Positions 28,731 through 31,896 of a stretch of DNA of 31,896 nt are shown one piece after another. A program made the translations under genes and the position numbers. Source of the stretch: a virus; the IMG/VR virus record IMGVR_UViG_3300028794_000191, positions 1 through 31,896 of that record; one strand, 5' to 3'. The notes beneath the pieces were generated by a model that made no database searches, was not told where the DNA came from, and worked only from the letters and a program-made list of their open reading frames with translations. Position 1 is the stretch's first letter. Each line of letters opens with the position of its first letter.

Positions 28731-29180
28731 ATGGCACTTCAGAAGTACAACGCGAGGGACGTCGATTTCCAGATCGAGGACTTCCTGTCGCCCGGCACGT
28801 GGATCACGATCGCCGGGCTCAACACGTTCACCAAGGGCAACGACCAGGAGACCACCGACACCACCACCTACGTCTCCGCCGGGCAGGCCGAGTCGCAGAA
28901 GATGCAGATCGGCAAGACCCTCGGCCTTCAGGGCCTGCGTCTGCGGGACTCCGTGACCGGCGCCGGGGACCCGGGGCAGGCCAAGGTGGAGGCGCTCGCG
29001 GAGCGTCTCGGCGAGGAGTCCCTCGGCCGCGTGCGCTTCTCCCACAAGAACGACACCACGTGGGAGATCTGGACGGCGCACGTCAACGTGGGTGACCAGG
29101 GCGGCGGCAACAACGACAAGGTGTCGTGGAACGTGACGTTCACACGCTCCGGCGCGGGCACCTCGGCGGCCAAGCCGTGA
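28731..29180 (+). CDS. Major tail (tube) protein
   Basis: ATG 28731 with GGAGGAG at 5 nt, the strongest ribosome site in the late region; ATG 28716 is ignored because it overlaps that site. The 149-residue beta-rich product contains DVDFQIEDFLSPGTWITIAG, LNTFTKGNDQETTDTTTYVS, GLQGLRLRDSV, GRVRFSHKNDTTWEIWTAHV and DKVSWNVTFTRSG, typical of siphophage tail tube proteins that stack as hexamers. It precedes the chaperone pair as expected. Confidence 0.9.
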   Translation: MALQKYNARDVDFQIEDFLSPGTWITIAGLNTFTKGNDQETTDTTTYVSAGQAESQKMQIGKTLGLQGLRLRDSVTGAGDPGQAKVEALAERLGEESLGRVRFSHKNDTTWEIWTAHVNVGDQGGGNNDKVSWNVTFTRSGAGTSAAKP

Positions 29181-29659
29181 CCGTGAGCAAGGGCGCCAAG
29201 AGCGCCTCCAACGAGTCCTGGGATGATTTCTGGGCTGAAGTTTCTGGTGCCCGGACGGAGGTCATTCGCGGCGTCGTCGTGCAGGTGCCCCGAGACGTGC
29301 CGTTCGGCTTCGAGGAACGACTCAACGAGCTATCTTCTTCCTCCGCCCGCGAGGACGTCGCGGAACTCGTCGGGCGGCTCTTCGGGGCCGAGATCTTCGA
29401 GCAATGGGACGAGGCCAATATGGGTCTCCGGGAATTGCTCACCGCGCTCACGTGGGGCATGGCACAGGCAGCCGGTACGGACATGACGTTCCGTGAGGCG
29501 TTCGACCTGGTGCAGCAGGGAGAACAGGGAAAAGCCCCAGCCCCGAATCGGCAGGCGAGGAGAACCGCCTCACGCGCGCCGTCCACGAGCACTGGTGGGC
29601 GATCGAAGCGGACTTCCAGCGCGAGTACCACCTCGGCCCGCAAGACATCACGGGCCTGA
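29177..29659 (+). CDS. Tail assembly chaperone, short (unshifted) form
   Basis: GTG 29177 overlaps the tail protein TGA; GTG 29183 is an alternative. The 160-residue frame encodes the N-terminal chaperone domain (SWDDFWAEVSGARTEVIRGV, VPFGFEERLNELSSSSARED, ELVGRLFGAEIFEQWDEANM, ELLTALTWGMAQAAG, FREAFDLVQQGEQGK). After residue 119 (the slippery AAA) the zero-frame tail becomes Arg/Ser/Thr-rich and non-descript. The protein is the counterpart of lambda gpG and keeps the tape measure soluble during tail assembly. Confidence 0.85.
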   Translation: MTVSKGAKSASNESWDDFWAEVSGARTEVIRGVVVQVPRDVPFGFEERLNELSSSSAREDVAELVGRLFGAEIFEQWDEANMGLRELLTALTWGMAQAAGTDMTFREAFDLVQQGEQGKAPAPNRQARRTASRAPSTSTGGRSKRTSSASTTSARKTSRA

Positions 29660-29784
29660 CCCGCCGCCGCTTCTACGTCCTGCTCGGGGGCCTCACCCCA
29701 GAGGCGACGTTCCGCCGTGTAGCGGGCGATGAGATCTCCGTCATCGACGACCCGGACCAGATCCGGGCGGCACTGCACTCCTGA
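29177..29784 (+). CDS. Tail assembly chaperone, long form made by -1 frameshift
   Basis: Reading 29177-29533, stepping back one base and continuing 29533-29784 gives a 202-residue fusion equivalent to lambda gpGT. The downstream frame, from AGC 29533 on, encodes a well-formed domain (NRLTRAVHEHWWAIEADFQR, EYHLGPQDITGLTRRRFYVL, LGGLTPEATFRRVAGDEISV, IDDPDQIRAALHS) with no start codon of its own. The shift site GGGAAAA is in the correct phase. The gene lies directly between the tail tube and tape measure genes, the universal place of such pairs. Confidence 0.87.
29527..29533 (+). promoter_or_regulatory. Programmed -1 ribosomal frameshift site GGGAAAA
   Basis: The zero-frame codons are CAG, GGA, AAA, so the heptamer reads G GGA AAA, the XXXYYYZ pattern in the exact phase needed for tandem -1 slippage. 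It precedes G and a C-rich stretch. It joins the two chaperone frames described for 29177-29784. Confidence 0.85.
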
Positions 29785-29817
29785 CCGGCAACTGAACAGC
29801 GGGCGGAGGTGCTTCCG

Positions 29818-31896
29818 GTGGCCCTCACGATCGGCCAGCTCGTCGGTTACATCCAAGCGGACGACTCCGGCATGCAGCGGGGCCTCACCGCCGCCGAGCT
29901 GCGGATGAGGGGCTTCCAGCGCGACACCGAAGGCCGCCTGCGCCACCTCGACGGCCGCTTCGCCGACAGCGGCGAACTGATGGCACTCGGCCTGAGCCAG
30001 GGCACCAACGAGGGCAACCGGCTCGGTCTCTCCCTCGGCCGGATCGGCAGCATGGCCGGCAGCCTGTTGGGGGCGGCGGGGTCGGTGGGCCGGATCGCGG
30101 CGGTGCTCGGCGCGGCGGCTCCGCTGGCGGCCGGCGTGGTGGCGACGCTGGCGAACATCGCGCCGGCGGCGGGGGTGGCTGCGACAGGCATCGTCGCTGT
30201 GCAGCTGGCGACGAACGCCGTGAAGATCGGCATGTCCGGTGTCCAGGAGGCGGTCAAGGCCGCCTTCGACACCGAGAATCCGGAGAAGTTCGAGGAGGCG
30301 CTCAAGAAGCTCAGCCCGAACGCGCGCGCGTTTGTCCTCGAACTGAAGGGGATGTCGAAGGAGTTCGACGCCCTCAAGCAGGACGTTCAGGACCGGCTTT
30401 TCACGAAGCTGGACGACGTCCTGCGTGGTCTCGGCGAGTACACGCTGCCCATCGTCCGAAACGGCCTGGTCAATGCCGCGGGCGCCGTGAACCTGATGGC
30501 GCGGGGCGTGGGCAACGCCGCGATCGGACTGTCCAGGTCCGGGGCGCTGGGCACGGCGATCAGCTCGGCGAACATCGGCCTGTTCAACCTCTCCCGTATC
30601 CCGAGCCAAGTCGTGGCTGCGCTGGTTCAGGTGGCCAGCGCTGCGGGCCCCAGCTTCGAGCGGCTGACGGCGGCTGCGGGGGATGCGTTCGATGGGATCT
30701 CGGAGAAGATCTCCGACGCGTTCGCCTCGGGGCGGATGCAGGAGGCCATCGAGTCTGCGATCGACTTGATCGGCGACCTGGCGGAGATCGGCGGGAACGT
30801 CGGCTCGGTCCTCGGGAGCATCTTCTCGGCGGCGCAGGTGTCGGGCGGGGGTTTCATCGGCACCCTGAAGGAGATCACCGGCGCGCTCGCTGAAGCGTTC
30901 GCGTCCAAGCCTGTCCAGGACGGGTTGAAGGCCCTGTTCGGGACCATGTCGCTGCTCGCGAAGACGGCGGCGCCCCTGCTTGGTCAGGCGCTCGGCGTGA
31001 TCGCCCCGGTTCTGATGGCCCTCGCGCCGCCGCTTCAGGAGCTGATCAAGGCCCTCGGCGACGATCTGGGGCCGCTCATTGCAGAGCTGGGGCCCGTACT
31101 GGTCGAAGCGGCGGTCGCTGTAGGGACGCTGGTCCTGGCCGCTCTGCCGCTGATCGGCATCACGGCCCAACTCGCGGTGTGGATAGCACAGGTGATCAAC
31201 GCCATGCCGCCCGGGACGCTCGCCGTCATCGCCTCGGCGTGGGTGGCGATCTCGCTGGGCATCAAGGCGTACGGGCTGTACACGATGATCGCTGCGGGCG
31301 CTACGCGGGCGTGGGCCATCGCTCAGGGCATCTTCAACGCGGTCATGATGTTGAACCCGATCGGCCTGGTGATCGGCCTGATTGTGGCTCTGGTCGCCGC
31401 GATCGTCATCGCCTACCAGAACTCGGAGACGTTCAGGAAGATCGTCCAGGACGTGTGGAAGGCCGTACAGAAGGCGGTCGAAGTCGCGGTCGACGGGATC
31501 ATGACCGCGGTCGACTGGTTCAAGGAACTGCCCGGCAAGATGAGCCGCTGGTTCGGCCAGGCCAAGGACTGGGCCATCAGGAAGTTCCTCGAACTGATCA
31601 GTTGGCTGGCCGGACTTCCCGGCCGCGCCAACAGGGCTCTGTCCGGTCTCGGAGGCGCGTTGCGCCGCCGCGCCGCCGAAGCAGGCGTCCAGCTTGTCTC
31701 CATGATCCGGCAGAAGGTGTCCGACGCGATCGCCTGGGTCAAGGGACTTCCGGGCCGGGCCCGCTCCGCTCTCAGCGGTCTGGGCAGTGCTCTTCAGTCG
31801 GCGGGCCGCTCGCTGATCAGTGGGTTTATCAAGGGCATCATCTCGAAGTTCGGCGACGTGAAAGGCGCGCTCGGCAGCCTCACGTCCAGTCTCACG
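29818..31896 (+). CDS. Tape measure protein, N-terminal part (cut by window end)
   Basis: GTG 29818 with GGAGG 8 nt upstream; the frame stays open to the window end, giving 693 residues. The N-terminus (IGQLVGYIQADDSGMQRGLT) is typical of siphophage tape measures. Helical and hydrophobic stretches follow, including GLVIGLIVALVAAIVIAY around residue 520-540, which would insert in the host membrane during DNA ejection. LPGK/LPGR repeats begin at residues 571, 600 and 644, the last two with ALSGLGxAL. The length sets tail length. A long minus-strand open frame overlapping it is an artefact of base composition. Confidence 0.9.
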   Translation, partial: MALTIGQLVGYIQADDSGMQRGLTAAELRMRGFQRDTEGRLRHLDGRFADSGELMALGLSQGTNEGNRLGLSLGRIGSMAGSLLGAAGSVGRIAAVLGAAAPLAAGVVATLANIAPAAGVAATGIVAVQLATNAVKIGMSGVQEAVKAAFDTENPEKFEEALKKLSPNARAFVLELKGMSKEFDALKQDVQDRLFTKLDDVLRGLGEYTLPIVRNGLVNAAGAVNLMARGVGNAAIGLSRSGALGTAISSANIGLFNLSRIPSQVVAALVQVASAAGPSFERLTAAAGDAFDGISEKISDAFASGRMQEAIESAIDLIGDLAEIGGNVGSVLGSIFSAAQVSGGGFIGTLKEITGALAEAFASKPVQDGLKALFGTMSLLAKTAAPLLGQALGVIAPVLMALAPPLQELIKALGDDLGPLIAELGPVLVEAAVAVGTLVLAALPLIGITAQLAVWIAQVINAMPPGTLAVIASAWVAISLGIKAYGLYTMIAAGATRAWAIAQGIFNAVMMLNPIGLVIGLIVALVAAIVIAYQNSETFRKIVQDVWKAVQKAVEVAVDGIMTAVDWFKELPGKMSRWFGQAKDWAIRKFLELISWLAGLPGRANRALSGLGGALRRRAAEAGVQLVSMIRQKVSDAIAWVKGLPGRARSALSGLGSALQSAGRSLISGFIKGIISKFGDVKGALGSLTSSLT

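Noticed and set aside
29533-29659. Zero-frame C-terminal tail of the tail chaperone as a functional domain
   Set aside because: It is Arg/Ser/Thr-rich and looks like out-of-frame translation of the conserved -1 frame domain. It is kept only as the natural end of the unshifted product.
29140-31170. Minus-strand open frame of 676 codons opposite the tape measure gene
   Set aside because: It shows no recognisable domain, is Arg/Gln/Asp-rich and lies opposite the clear chaperone and tape measure genes.

Overview
The window reads as most of the left and central part of a temperate, long-tailed (siphovirus-type) bacteriophage or prophage of a Streptomyces-like actinobacterium. The DNA is very GC-rich with strong G/C third-position bias, GTG starts are common, genes overlap as ATGA/GTGA/TGATG, and there is a WhiB-family protein and several small zinc-ribbon proteins of actinophage type. 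Whether it is an integrated prophage or a virion genome cannot be decided here: no complete integrase, att site or host flank is visible.

Layout. (1) 1-1053, leftward: a lysogeny side with a short integrase-N-terminus-like protein, a small conserved protein and an XRE-type repressor. (2) 1054-1330: divergent control region with an inverted-repeat operator and a TTGACA promoter. (3) 1331-9423, rightward: a tightly overlapping early operon starting with a Cro-like protein and a MerR/excisionase-like HTH protein, followed by hypothetical proteins and a recombination/repair set (YqaJ exonuclease, ERF annealing protein, DnaQ-like exonuclease, RuvC-like resolvase), then an HTH protein and a WhiB-like protein. 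(4) 9552-10735: a two-gene cassette (including a DUF2303/YfdQ protein) bracketed by two perfect hairpins. (5) 10826-12406: a replicative ATPase with a DnaB N-terminal domain, a RecA/RepA-like core and a C-terminal winged helix, immediately followed by 12420-12712, a dense array of 14 copies of a 10-bp unit (consensus ACCTCGTCCC) in both orientations and all three frames. This is the strongest candidate in the window for an undescribed functional element, probably an iteron-type replication origin. (6) 12820-16255: zinc-ribbon, membrane and hypothetical early proteins. (7) 16334-16787: a second regulatory switch: a leftward HTH gene and a rightward TTGACA-N17-TAGCTT promoter whose -10 lies inside a perfect 9-bp inverted repeat, followed by a terminator-like leader hairpin. 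(8) 16788-18888: a ribbon-helix-helix protein and a run of small membrane and zinc proteins. (9) 19099-19518: an isolated PASTA lipoprotein between two terminators, a probable moron. (10) 19584-31896: late genes in canonical order: small and large terminase, portal, minor capsid, scaffold, major capsid with an inserted domain, head-tail connectors, tail terminator, major tail protein, tail assembly chaperones joined by a -1 frameshift at GGGAAAA, and a tape measure protein cut by the window end.

How it works together (inference): the repressor and Cro-like protein set lysis or lysogeny at 1.1-1.3 kb; early transcription expresses recombination and replication functions; the helicase-like ATPase would act at the adjacent array; the second switch near 16.7 kb probably controls the pre-late and perhaps late genes. 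Lysis genes, distal tail genes and the integrase catalytic domain are not in the window.
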